The position numbers and the translations under genes were made by a program. A model generated the notes under the pieces. It was not told the origin of the DNA, searched no databases, and saw nothing but the letters and a program-made list of their open reading frames with translations. Shown piece by piece: positions 47,426 through 56,139 of a stretch of 64,000 nt of DNA. How positions within the stretch are numbered: position 1 is the first letter of the stretch; every line of letters starts with the position of its first letter. The stretch is taken from NCBI GenBank assembly GCA_008501635.1, contig QQUJ01000018.1:184680-248679 (forward strand), read 5' to 3'. The DNA comes from Pseudomonadota bacterium (GTDB taxonomy: Bacteria > Pseudomonadota > Gammaproteobacteria > QQUJ01).

Positions 47426-49153
47426 ATGATGCGTGTACTGCTGTTGACGCACACCTTCAACAGCCTCACCCAGCGCTTTTATGTCGAACTGACCGAGCGC
47501 GGTCACGAGGTATCCATCGAGTTCGATATCAACGACTCGGTTACCACCGAGGCGGTGGCTTTGTTCAAACCCGACCTCATCATCGCCCCCTACCTGCGGC
47601 GTGCGATTCCCGAGGCGATCTGGAAGCACCATACCTGCATCATCATCCATCCGGGTATCGAGGGTGACCGCGGGCCGTCGGCGCTGGATTGGGCGATTCT
47701 CAACCGGGAAAACCGTTGGGGCGTCACCGCGCTGCAGGCCAACGCGGTGATGGATGGGGGTGACGTTTGGGCGGTCGCAGAGTTTGCGATGCGCCCGGCG
47801 AAGAAAAGCAGCCTGTATCGCAATGAGGTGACCGAGGCGGCGGTGCGTTGTCTGCAGGAGGTGTTGGCCAAGGTGGGTGACACCCGCTTCAGGCCGCGAA
47901 CGCTGGACTACGCCGCGCCACAGGTGCGCGGGCGGCTGCGGCCGTTGATGCGACAGGCTGAAAGGCGCATCGATTGGCAGTGCGACGACAGTGCCACCGT
48001 GCTGCGCAAGATTCACGCCGCCGACGGTTTCCCGGGCGTACTGGATGAGTTGTACGGCAACGAGGTCTATCTGTTCGATGCCCATCTCGAGGATCAGCTG
48101 CGGGGTGGTCCCGGCGCAGTGATCGCCCGACGCGATGACGCCATCTGCCGCGCCACCACAGACGGAGCGGTGTGGATCGGTCACCTGAAGGCGAAATCCG
48201 CGGGCGACGAACGCAGTTTTAAACTGCCGGCCTCGACGTTGCTGGGGGATGCACTGAATGAAGTGCCGGAGGTGCCGTTGTCGATCTGGGAGGGGGAGGG
48301 TCGCAGCACCTACCAGGAGATCAGCTATCGTGAGGCGCGCGGCGTCGGCTATCTCGCCTTCGAGTTCTACAACGGGGCCATGAGTACGGCGCAGTGCCAG
48401 CGCCTGCTGAAAGCGTACGAGTACGCACGGAGTCGTGATACCCGTGTCCTGGTGCTGCTCGGCGGCCGTGATTTCTGGTCCAACGGAATCCACCTCAATG
48501 TCATCGAGCACGCACCCAGCCCGGCCGACGAATCATGGCGGAACATCAATGTCATCGACGATCTGACCCGTGCCATCATTACCACCGACGACAAGCTCAC
48601 CATCGCGGCGTTGCGCGGCAACGCCGGCGCGGGCGGAGTCTTCATGGCCCTGGCGGCGGATCGCATCTATGCCCGCGATGGGGTGATACTCAATCCCCAC
48701 TACAAGTCCATGGGCAACCTCTACGGATCCGAGTACTGGACCTACCTGTTGCCCAAGCGGGTGGGGGCGGAACGTGGCCAGCTGTTGATGCAGGAGCGCC
48801 TGCCGGTCGGGGCGCGACAGGAGCGCGAGATCGGCTTGCTGGACGACTGTTTCGGCGCTGATGTCGCGTCCTTCGAGCGGCAGGTGCGCGAGGTCGCGGC
48901 AGCGCTCGCGACCGATACCGACATCGATGCGCTAATCGCGGCCAAACGCGAACAACGCCAAAGCGACGAGCGGCAGAAACCGCTGGCGGACTATCGCAAC
49001 GCAGAGTTGGAGCGCATGCAGCTCAACTTCTACGGTTTCGATCCCAGCTACCATGTGGCACGCTACCATTTTGTCTATAAGGTGCCGCACTCGCGCACAC
49101 CGTATCATCTGGCACGTCATCGCCGCGTCGACTATTCGTGTGATCCGGCCTGA
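47426..49153 (+). CDS. hypX: HypX/HoxX, formyl-derived CO ligand synthesis for [NiFe] hydrogenase
   Basis: 575 aa with two fused domains. The N-terminal formyltransferase-like domain (~1-280) has THTFNSLTQRFYVELTERG, IIIHPGIEGDRGPSALDWA and the N-terminal hydrolase-like RIDWQ. The C-terminal enoyl-CoA hydratase/isomerase-like domain has GYLAFEFYNGAMST, VLLGGRDFWSNGIHLN, ALRGNAGAGGVFMALAADRI and NPHYKSMGNLYGSEYW. It makes the active-site CO from formyl-THF under aerobic conditions. Its presence suggests the lineage once matured hydrogenase in air. Start ATG 47426, with AGGA upstream. Confidence 0.93.
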   Translation: MMRVLLLTHTFNSLTQRFYVELTERGHEVSIEFDINDSVTTEAVALFKPDLIIAPYLRRAIPEAIWKHHTCIIIHPGIEGDRGPSALDWAILNRENRWGVTALQANAVMDGGDVWAVAEFAMRPAKKSSLYRNEVTEAAVRCLQEVLAKVGDTRFRPRTLDYAAPQVRGRLRPLMRQAERRIDWQCDDSATVLRKIHAADGFPGVLDELYGNEVYLFDAHLEDQLRGGPGAVIARRDDAICRATTDGAVWIGHLKAKSAGDERSFKLPASTLLGDALNEVPEVPLSIWEGEGRSTYQEISYREARGVGYLAFEFYNGAMSTAQCQRLLKAYEYARSRDTRVLVLLGGRDFWSNGIHLNVIEHAPSPADESWRNINVIDDLTRAIITTDDKLTIAALRGNAGAGGVFMALAADRIYARDGVILNPHYKSMGNLYGSEYWTYLLPKRVGAERGQLLMQERLPVGARQEREIGLLDDCFGADVASFERQVREVAAALATDTDIDALIAAKREQRQSDERQKPLADYRNAELERMQLNFYGFDPSYHVARYHFVYKVPHSRTPYHLARHRRVDYSCDPA

Positions 49154-49174
49154 GGCGTCAGCGGAGAGGGATAG

Positions 49175-49609
49175 GTTCTAGTCGATGGTCATCCCTTGAT
49201 CGGCGATCTGGTTGCCCGCAGCGGGCGCAATGTGCGCAATCGAGTGATCGCGCGGCTGCTGGGAGCGGCGCGTTTTCTTCCCGAGATGGAGCGCTGGATC
49301 GCAGCCATACGCCCGCGCGAACCATTCTGCCTCAGCGCTGCACCGCCCGGGGAGGGCGAAGGTACCGGGCTCGTGGAAGCCGCCCGCGGCAGCCTGGGCC
49401 ACTGGATGACGGTGCGCCAGGGGCGCCTGCTGAACTACCAGATCATCGCCCCCGCGACCTGGAACTTCTCGCCGCGCGACGTCAACGGGGTACCGGGTAT
49501 GCTCGAACAGGCGCTGGTGGGTGCACCGGTCCGTGCGGGCGAAGAGACCCCGGTAGCGGTTCAGCACATCGTGCGCTCCTTTGACCCGTGCATGGTCTGC
49601 ACCGTCCAC
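49175..49609 (+). pseudogene. C-terminal relic of a HupV/HoxC-type regulatory hydrogenase large subunit
   Basis: An open frame begins after a TAG at 49172 and gives ~145 codons of large-subunit C-terminus: VDGHPLIGDLVARSGRN, EPFC, ARGSLGHWMTVRQGR, APATWNFSPRDVNGVPG and finally HIVRSFDPCMVCTVH. The Ni-binding DPCxxC and terminal His are intact. The end at His with no peptide tail is the mark of H2-sensing subunits, yet the next codon is CAG where a stop is expected, so the frame runs on into the next gene. No N-terminal half or RxCGxC exists. It starts 21 nt after the hypX stop. No start codon or RBS is convincing. Confidence 0.8.
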
Positions 49610-49661
49610 CAGTGGCGCTTTCCTCGCTGCTATACTGCGCGCTTTGCCACCGCGCGAGTCG

Positions 49662-50870
49662 ATGCAAGTACTTCAGCTGACCTTCCGTTCCCTGGTTCAT
49701 CGCCGCTTCCGGCTCTATTTCGCCGGGCAGTTGGTATCGCTGACGGGAACCTGGATGCAGTTGGTGGCGCAGGCGTGGCTGGTCTACCGCCTTACCGGGT
49801 CGGGATTCATGCTCGGTCTGGTGGCCTTTCTCAGCCACCTGCCGATACTGGTTTTCGGGCTGGTGGGCGGTGTGCTCGCCGATCGCTGGCCACGACGGCG
49901 GATTCTGCTGGTGGCGCATGCCGTCGCGATGACCCAGGCACTGGTGCTGACGGTGCTGACGCTGGGGGGTTGGGTGGAGATCTGGCACATCATCGTGCTG
50001 GCGATGGGCCTCGGGTTCACCAACGCCATCGAGATGCCGGCCCGCCACGGACTTTTATCCGAGCTGGTGCCGCGCGCTGAACTCCCCAATGCCATTGCCC
50101 TCAATTCCAGCCTGTTCAGCATGGCGCGCTTCGTTGGGCCGGCCCTTGCGGGGGTGCTGGTGGCGATGGTGGGAGAGGGTTGGGTGTTCGGAATCAACGC
50201 GCTTAGTTTTTGCGCGGTACTGGTGGCGCTCTGGGCGATGGGGCCAATGGGCAGCGGCGTCGCCAGCGGTACGCCGACGACGCTGGGGGAAGGACTGCGC
50301 TTTGCGGTGGCGCACCGCCCCATTTTCTTTGCGCTTCTGCTGGTGCTGATGGTGAGCCTGTTCGGCGTGCCCTACTCGGTACTGATGCCGTTGTTTACGG
50401 CTCGCGTGCTGGGTGGTGGTGCCGACACACTGGGCTGGCTGTTGGGCGCGGCGGGATTCGGCGCCTTTATCGGTGCCATGATGCTGGCCAATCGCACCGT
50501 TACCGATGGCTTGCGCCGGACTGCAGGTTGGGCCGGTTTCGCGGCGGGAGCGGCGCTGATCGTCGTGGCGCAATTGGATACGTTCGTTGCCGCCCTGTTG
50601 GCACTTGTGGTGGTGGGGTTCGGGTTTACCACACTCGTGGCCTCGACCAATACCTTTATTCAACTGCAGGTGAGCGATGCGCTGCGCGGGCGCACCATGG
50701 CCCTTTTTTCGGTGGCCTTCATCGGCATGACACCGATCGGTCATCTACTGGCCGGTACGTTGGCCGAATGGCTGGGCACCGCGACGACGCTAACCATCAA
50801 TGGGGTTATCTGTCTGGCGGGCTCTTGTGCCTATCTGGTTGGCCAGAAGCGATTTCCTGTAGCGTGTTGA
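49662..50870 (+). CDS. MFS transporter (EntS-like/MFS_3 family)
   Basis: 402 aa with about 12 transmembrane helices. The N-terminus HRRFRLYFAGQLVSLTGTWM then AWLVYRLTGSG, and LVGGVLADRWPRRRIL (motif A), are typical of the enterobactin-exporter-like group. ATG 49662 has a TATACT about 30 bp upstream. Its substrate cannot be read. The 3' end overlaps the convergent molybdenum-carrier gene by 65 nt. Confidence 0.9.
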   Translation: MQVLQLTFRSLVHRRFRLYFAGQLVSLTGTWMQLVAQAWLVYRLTGSGFMLGLVAFLSHLPILVFGLVGGVLADRWPRRRILLVAHAVAMTQALVLTVLTLGGWVEIWHIIVLAMGLGFTNAIEMPARHGLLSELVPRAELPNAIALNSSLFSMARFVGPALAGVLVAMVGEGWVFGINALSFCAVLVALWAMGPMGSGVASGTPTTLGEGLRFAVAHRPIFFALLLVLMVSLFGVPYSVLMPLFTARVLGGGADTLGWLLGAAGFGAFIGAMMLANRTVTDGLRRTAGWAGFAAGAALIVVAQLDTFVAALLALVVVGFGFTTLVASTNTFIQLQVSDALRGRTMALFSVAFIGMTPIGHLLAGTLAEWLGTATTLTINGVICLAGSCAYLVGQKRFPVAC

Positions 50871-51309
50871 ACAGCCGCTGCAAACAGGCGAGCGACTGGT
50901 GGTAGATACCCGGCTGTTGACTCTCGCGCGGTCCGGCGACGTTGAGGGTGTTGATCGTGTGTCTGCTCAGCCAGCTCAACGTCTTGTCGTGCGTCGGGGA
51001 CGGCTCTAGATTGACCACCAAGCAAGGTTTTCCGCGGCGCAGGGCAAGATCGCGAGTCAACGCGGTGCCGCCCCTGAGCACATCACCGCGATGGAGGATC
51101 AGCGTGCCGTCACTGTCGCGCACGTTCCATTCGGTGCGCTGCCGGTAGCCGGCCGAGGGCGCTTCGATCAAGGGGTAGCGCACATCGATGACGCCGTCTT
51201 CGGCGCGCCGGCCCTTGGGGCACCAGCCACCGCAGGTCAGGCCGCAGGATAGAGCGGCATCCAGCGCCGCACGGTCGACGCCGGTCTGGCCACCCGATAT
51301 CACCTTCAT
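50806..51309 (-). CDS. Putative molybdenum carrier / YpsA-like Rossmann protein
   Basis: 167 aa. The start MKVISGGQTGVDRAALDAAL, then GGWCPKGRRAEDG, TEWNVRDSDGTLIL and GGTALT are the pattern of Pfam 'putative Mo carrier'. Such proteins have a nucleotide-binding Rossmann-like fold; the metal role is only family annotation. ATG overlaps the cpdA stop (ATGA), so the two are coupled. Confidence 0.85.
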   Translation of the reverse strand: MKVISGGQTGVDRAALDAALSCGLTCGGWCPKGRRAEDGVIDVRYPLIEAPSAGYRQRTEWNVRDSDGTLILHRGDVLRGGTALTRDLALRRGKPCLVVNLEPSPTHDKTLSWLSRHTINTLNVAGPRESQQPGIYHQSLACLQRLFNTLQEIASGQPDRHKSPPDR

Positions 51310-52160
51310 GGTGTCGGCGCGATGTTGTCGGGCCACGTCCTGAGCCGCTCCACCCCGGTGTCGATTGCCCCGTCCGCGCCCAGTAGCAACCAACGAAATC
51401 CCGGCAGGCGCCGATCGCTGCGTGAGCTATGGGAGTTGGGTTTGAACTGCATGCAGGTGGAGGGTGCACCGAGCAGGCGCAGATGCCCTATCCGGGTATC
51501 GAACTGCTGGTGAACGTGCCCGAAGAGCACCCCCCGCACCCGAGGATGTTGCTGAAGGAGTTCGAGAAGCGCGTCGCCGTCGGCCAGTCCCATGGCATCC
51601 ATCCAGGGACTGCCCACGGGAGTCGGGTGATGGTGCAAGGCGATCAGCGTGGGTCGCGAAGTGTCCGTGCCGAGCAGTTCAGCGAGGCGCTCACGCTGCG
51701 CGCCGCCCAGCTCTCCGCCTTCGCGGCCCGAGATACGGCTGTTGAGGGAGATGAGGTCCCACTCTTTGATCTGCACCTGCCATGGCCAGCAACCGGGCCG
51801 GTCTCCGAGAGCGCGCTCCAGCGTGGTCGGGTTGTCGTGGTTGCCTGGCAGAAAACTGAAGGGTTTGCCGAAGGGGTCGAGCAGCGAACGCAGATGATCC
51901 GCCCCTTCGATGCGCCCGTCGTGGGTCAGATCCCCGGTCAACAGTATGTGGTCGGCTGTATCCAACCATGGCCTAGCCAGCTCGAGCACCGCCTCCAGGG
52001 TGCGGGCGGGATCGATACCCCGCAGTCGGGTGCCGGGCACGGCGGAGAGATGCGTGTCGGTGATCTGCACCAGATGCGCATCGTCTGGATCGATGGGAAG
52101 AAAACCCGATTGCTCTGCTTGCATGGGTTGGATCAGGTGCCGGTTGGCGAGCGATGCCAT
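51306..52160 (-). CDS. cpdA: 3',5'-cyclic-AMP phosphodiesterase-like metallophosphatase
   Basis: 284 aa. Calcineurin-like motifs LVQITDTHLSAVPGTRLRGI, LLTGDLTHDG, LPGNHDNP, LIALHHHP and GVLFGHVHQQF give a complete dinuclear metal site in the CpdA arrangement. The start is set at ATG 52160; a second ATG at 52124 is possible. It diverges from the O-methyltransferase gene with 46 bp between starts. cAMP hydrolysis is the family role, not shown here. Confidence 0.88.
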   Translation of the reverse strand: MASLANRHLIQPMQAEQSGFLPIDPDDAHLVQITDTHLSAVPGTRLRGIDPARTLEAVLELARPWLDTADHILLTGDLTHDGRIEGADHLRSLLDPFGKPFSFLPGNHDNPTTLERALGDRPGCWPWQVQIKEWDLISLNSRISGREGGELGGAQRERLAELLGTDTSRPTLIALHHHPTPVGSPWMDAMGLADGDALLELLQQHPRVRGVLFGHVHQQFDTRIGHLRLLGAPSTCMQFKPNSHSSRSDRRLPGFRWLLLGADGAIDTGVERLRTWPDNIAPTP

Positions 52161-52206
52161 AATTGTACCCAACGACCCGCCTCGAGCGCTGTGGGAGCAG
52201 GCAACC

Positions 52207-52869
52207 ATGTCTCTTCGTTCCATCGGATTGGATGATCGTCTCTACGATTATCTGCTTGATAATTCATTGCGTGAGCATCCCGTGCTGCGGCGTCTGCGCG
52301 AAGAAACCGCTGCGCTGCCCGAGTCCAACATGCAGATTGCCCCGGAACAGGGACAGTTCATGGCCCTGCTGCTGCGCCTCATGGGTGCACGCACCGGCAT
52401 CGAGATCGGGGTGTTCACCGGCTACAGTACATTGTGTTGCGCGTTGGCGCTGCCCGAGGATGGGCGTATCGTTGCCTGCGACCTCAGCGAGGAGTGGACC
52501 ACCACGGCTCGGCGCTACTGGCGCGAGGCCGGCGTTGAGGGTCGCATCGACCTGCGTATGGCCCCTGCCCTGGAGACCCTGGCGGGGCTGCTCGCCGAGG
52601 GTTATGGCGCATCGTTCGACTACGCCTTTATAGATGCCGACAAGGAGCAATATTGTCCCTACTATGAGGCTTGCCTGTGTCTGATCCGCACCGGGGGGTT
52701 GATACTGATCGACAATGTGCTGTGGAATGGCTCGGTGGCCGACCCCAGTAATCAAGAACGCGATACAATTGCCATACGCCAGCTGAACAGTCATCTGAAA
52801 AGCGATGAGCGCATTGACCTGAGCGTGGTTGCCATCGGCGACGGGTTGACCTTGGCGAGGAAGCGCTAG
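52207..52869 (+). CDS. Class I SAM-dependent O-methyltransferase (CCoAOMT family)
   Basis: 220 aa. SAM-binding EIGVFTGYSTLCCALALP, the acidic VACDLSEEW, and FDYAFIDADKEQYCPYYE with IDNVLWNGSVADP (metal-binding Asp/Asn) are the caffeoyl-CoA/catechol O-methyltransferase pattern. Substrate unknown in bacteria of this kind. ATG 52207 follows the divergent cpdA. Confidence 0.9.
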   Translation: MSLRSIGLDDRLYDYLLDNSLREHPVLRRLREETAALPESNMQIAPEQGQFMALLLRLMGARTGIEIGVFTGYSTLCCALALPEDGRIVACDLSEEWTTTARRYWREAGVEGRIDLRMAPALETLAGLLAEGYGASFDYAFIDADKEQYCPYYEACLCLIRTGGLILIDNVLWNGSVADPSNQERDTIAIRQLNSHLKSDERIDLSVVAIGDGLTLARKR

Positions 52870-52933
52870 CAGTCGGTTCAGGCGTGCTTCATTGCAAAAC
52901 TGTTTTGAGACCCCCATTTACTGCAAGTACACG

Positions 52934-54181
52934 ATGAGTCAACGTTACGAGATTGAGGATCTGGAGCCTGGTATGTATGTGTCCGAGCTCGATCGCCCGT
53001 GGAGCGAGACGCCGTTCCTGTTTCAGGGTTTTTTTATTGACTCCCCGGAGCAGATCGATGAGTTGCGTCAATATTGTGACTATGTGCATGTGGATCTGTT
53101 GCGCAAGCGGGATTCGCAGTGGCATCAACGGTTGGCGCTGTCGGGAGGACGAAAAAAGGCTGAATTGGAAACCCGCAGTGCGGTACGCACCGCTACCGGG
53201 GGCGGCGATGAGCCCGATATTTACCCGGTGCTGCTTCCCATGGAAGACGAACTGCAGGCTGCCAAGGCGTCGCAGGGGATCGCCGAAAAAGCGCTGCAAA
53301 AGATCTTGGTCGATCTCAAGCGCGGCAAGGATCTGGTGCTCACCCAGGCACGCGAGGCGGTGAGCGGTCTGGTCGAAAGCGTCATCCGCAATCCGAATGC
53401 GTTGATCTGGCTGTCGCAGATGAAAACGCTCGACAACTACACTTACGGACATTCCATCGATGTGTGTGGCTATCTGCTTGCCTTTGGTCGCCACCTCGGT
53501 CTGACCAAATCGGAGCTGCAGGTGCTCGGACTCGGGGGGTTGCTGCTCGATATCGGTAAGGCCCAGCTTCCACTGCCTTTGCTGCAGAAACGGGGCAAGT
53601 TGACGAACGAGGAGTTCGAACTGATCCGGTCGCATGTTGTTTTGGGCCTTGAAGCGCTCCGTAGCGCCAAGGGTGTGCCAGCACGGGTGTTGGAGATGGT
53701 GCGCGATCATCACGAACGCATGGATGGCAGCGGCTACCCTAACGCGACAGACGGTGAACAGCTGGGTGTGTTCGCACGCATGGCTGCGATCGTGGATACG
53801 TTCGATGCCATCACCAGCGAGCGGCCCTACGCGTCGGCGCTGTCTTCGCATCAGGCGCTGCGCCGCCTCTATGAGTGGCGTGAAAGCCAGTTTCACACCG
53901 GACTGGTTGAGCAGTTCATCGAGTGCCTGGGTACCTATCCGGTGGGCTCAATCGTCGAGCTCAATACCGGCCAGATCGCCATCGTGCTGGCACAGAATCG
54001 TTTCCGCCAACTCAAGCCCAAACTCATGCTGGTGATGGATTCGTCAAAAAAACTCTACGGGACCATGGACGTGTTGGACATGATCAATGACCCGGTTGAT
54101 GCGAACGACAATCCAGTGGAGATCGAGCGCGCACTGGAACCGGGCATGCACGGCATCTATCCGCGGGATTTCTACCTGTGA
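52934..54181 (+). CDS. DUF3391 / HD-GYP domain protein with altered HD dyad
   Basis: 415 aa. An N-terminal DUF3391 domain (LEPGMYVSELDRPW) leads to an HD-GYP domain (about 160-330). It has the first His (HSIDVCGY, H173), LLLDIGK where the HD dyad should read HD (Leu205-Asp206), SHVVLGLE, HHERMDGSGYP and ARMAAIVDTFDAITSERPY. The missing metal-ligand His suggests weak or absent c-di-GMP phosphodiesterase activity, or a regulatory role. The EAL gene starts 16 nt downstream, so the two are likely one operon. Confidence 0.9.
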   Translation: MSQRYEIEDLEPGMYVSELDRPWSETPFLFQGFFIDSPEQIDELRQYCDYVHVDLLRKRDSQWHQRLALSGGRKKAELETRSAVRTATGGGDEPDIYPVLLPMEDELQAAKASQGIAEKALQKILVDLKRGKDLVLTQAREAVSGLVESVIRNPNALIWLSQMKTLDNYTYGHSIDVCGYLLAFGRHLGLTKSELQVLGLGGLLLDIGKAQLPLPLLQKRGKLTNEEFELIRSHVVLGLEALRSAKGVPARVLEMVRDHHERMDGSGYPNATDGEQLGVFARMAAIVDTFDAITSERPYASALSSHQALRRLYEWRESQFHTGLVEQFIECLGTYPVGSIVELNTGQIAIVLAQNRFRQLKPKLMLVMDSSKKLYGTMDVLDMINDPVDANDNPVEIERALEPGMHGIYPRDFYL

Positions 54182-54197
54182 GTCTCTGTAGGGCAGC

Positions 54198-56105
54198 ATG
54201 ACTGAAAAGTACAATAAGGCAGCGGAAAACGGCGAACGCCGTATTCCTGCAAATGATACCCAGCCCGGCAAGGTGCTCAGCCGGGATTTCGGCCAGGACC
54301 TGCATCGCTGGGCGCGTGCGGAGGAGGGCGCTGACGCGTTACTCGGCGTCGAGATGTTGGCGACGCGCGGGCGGCGACTGCGCTACGTCATGGGAGTCAG
54401 CGCGGCAGATGGTCAGCAGTTGCGCGCGGTGCATCACGAGCTGGTAGCACAGCAACCTGACGCTTTCAGCAAGTTGGCCGATACGCTTTTGCGCGATGAG
54501 GTGCTCAGGCCCTGTTGCGGTGGCGACACGGATATCGAACAACTGCGTTGCTCGCTCAGGGGATTCTTCGAAGTCCTTTTCGAGGGGCGATTGGTCAGCG
54601 ATGACGACATCGGTCATCGGGTCGATTTTCTCCTGCGCCATCGCCTGTTGGGTCTGCGTTTTCACTGGTATCTGACCGTTTACGACGCCTGGCTGACGTG
54701 GTTGGCTCAGGCGGCGCTGAAGGGCGTGGATAGCAGTGCGCTGAGAAGCGCACAACGAATCCAACTCTTCGACATGGGTCTGATTCTGATGACCTATGTG
54801 GTGGCCAGCAAAGGCAAGTCGGGTCAATCGAGCGACGTCGACTATGCTTCACCCTCACGGCGGCGCAAGGATTTCATCAGCCGTGTCGATACACTGTTGC
54901 GTGGCCGGCAGCTCGAAGGGGTCACTACCGTAGTAGTGGGAATCGAGAACCTCCACCAGATCAACACCGTCATGGGACATCAGGTGGGCGATCTGGTGAT
55001 GCAGCAGGCCGCCAGCCGCCTGGTCAGCAGCATGCGCGAGACCGACTTTTTGCAGCGCATAGGGGTTACCGAATTGGGTTTGGCGCTGCCTGGCGTGGTT
55101 GACGAGCCACTGGCATTGCTGGCTTCCCACAAGTTTCTCAAGGCGTTGACCGAGCCGATGCAGATGGCGGGACGCGAGCTCTATCTGAAGCCGGCACTGG
55201 GCATCGCCCTCGGCAAAACCGGCGCCGAGGGTGGCGCGGGCCTTTTTCAGAATGCGGAACTGTCGATGCGCGAAGCGGCGCGCAGCCACGAGCGGGTGGT
55301 GTTCTTCACCAGCGAGCTCAAGGAGCGCAGCCGCCTGCTCTACAGCCTGGAGGGTGAGCTGCGGCAAGCGATCAATGAGGGTGAATTGAGGTTGGTCTTC
55401 CAGCCTCAGATCGATCTGCAGTCGGGTCGTTGCATCGGTGCCGAGTCGCTCCTGCGGTGGGAAAGCCGGCAACACGGGCACATCTCCCCTGAGCGCTTTA
55501 TTCCTATCGCCGAACAGTCAGGGCTCATTCACGCGCTTACCGCATGGGTGGTGCAGAATTCGTTGCGCGAATTTTCCATGGCTTGGGGACAACAGGAGGG
55601 GTTGACGGTCTCGATCAATATATCAGCCGTCAATCTGCTCGAGCCCGATCTGCCGGAACTCATCCAGCGAGCGTTGCGCACCTGGGATGTGGCGCCGAGT
55701 CAGGTCATCATCGAAATCACCGAGAGTGCGGTGATGGAGAACCCTGAAATCGCGCTCAATCACCTCAATCAACTCTCCGATCTGGGTGTGGCGTTGTCCA
55801 TCGACGATTTTGGTACCGGATACTCATCGCTGGCCTACCTGAAACGCCTGCCCGTCAGTGAACTGAAAATAGACCGCTCGTTCGTGATGAATATGCTGCA
55901 GGACCGGAGTGATGAGCAGATCGTCAGAACCATCATCAATCTGGGTGAGAACTTCGGCAAGAAGGTGCTGGCGGAGGGGGTTGAGGATGAGTCGACCCGT
56001 GGGCGACTGCGCGAACTGGGTTGCGCCCGCGCTCAGGGCTATCACTTCGCCAGGCCGATGCCGGCCGACGAGTTCGCTATGTTTCTGCGAAAATTCGCGC
56101 GCTGA
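54198..56105 (+). CDS. Globin-like sensor / degenerate GGDEF / EAL protein
   Basis: 635 aa. Residues ~25-195 resemble a globin-coupled sensor: H148-RLLGL-RFH-WY has the spacing of the proximal-His helix (H..IGL...WY). A GGDEF-like domain (~215-365) has GVTEL in place of GGDEF, so cyclase activity is not expected. The EAL domain (385-635) has ESLLRW, INISAVNL, IEITESAVM, IDDFGTGYSSLAYLKRL, KIDRSFV and AEGVE, so c-di-GMP hydrolysis looks possible. Cytoplasmic, no membrane span. The globin assignment is from pattern only. Confidence 0.86.
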   Translation: MTEKYNKAAENGERRIPANDTQPGKVLSRDFGQDLHRWARAEEGADALLGVEMLATRGRRLRYVMGVSAADGQQLRAVHHELVAQQPDAFSKLADTLLRDEVLRPCCGGDTDIEQLRCSLRGFFEVLFEGRLVSDDDIGHRVDFLLRHRLLGLRFHWYLTVYDAWLTWLAQAALKGVDSSALRSAQRIQLFDMGLILMTYVVASKGKSGQSSDVDYASPSRRRKDFISRVDTLLRGRQLEGVTTVVVGIENLHQINTVMGHQVGDLVMQQAASRLVSSMRETDFLQRIGVTELGLALPGVVDEPLALLASHKFLKALTEPMQMAGRELYLKPALGIALGKTGAEGGAGLFQNAELSMREAARSHERVVFFTSELKERSRLLYSLEGELRQAINEGELRLVFQPQIDLQSGRCIGAESLLRWESRQHGHISPERFIPIAEQSGLIHALTAWVVQNSLREFSMAWGQQEGLTVSINISAVNLLEPDLPELIQRALRTWDVAPSQVIIEITESAVMENPEIALNHLNQLSDLGVALSIDDFGTGYSSLAYLKRLPVSELKIDRSFVMNMLQDRSDEQIVRTIINLGENFGKKVLAEGVEDESTRGRLRELGCARAQGYHFARPMPADEFAMFLRKFAR

Positions 56106-56139
56106 GCGCCGGAGTGTCGAGCGTTTCGACCTCGCGGCG

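Noticed and set aside
49196..50080. 294-aa plus-strand open frame as one gene
   Set aside because: Only the part to 49609 resembles hydrogenase; the rest is the out-of-frame 5' end of the MFS gene.
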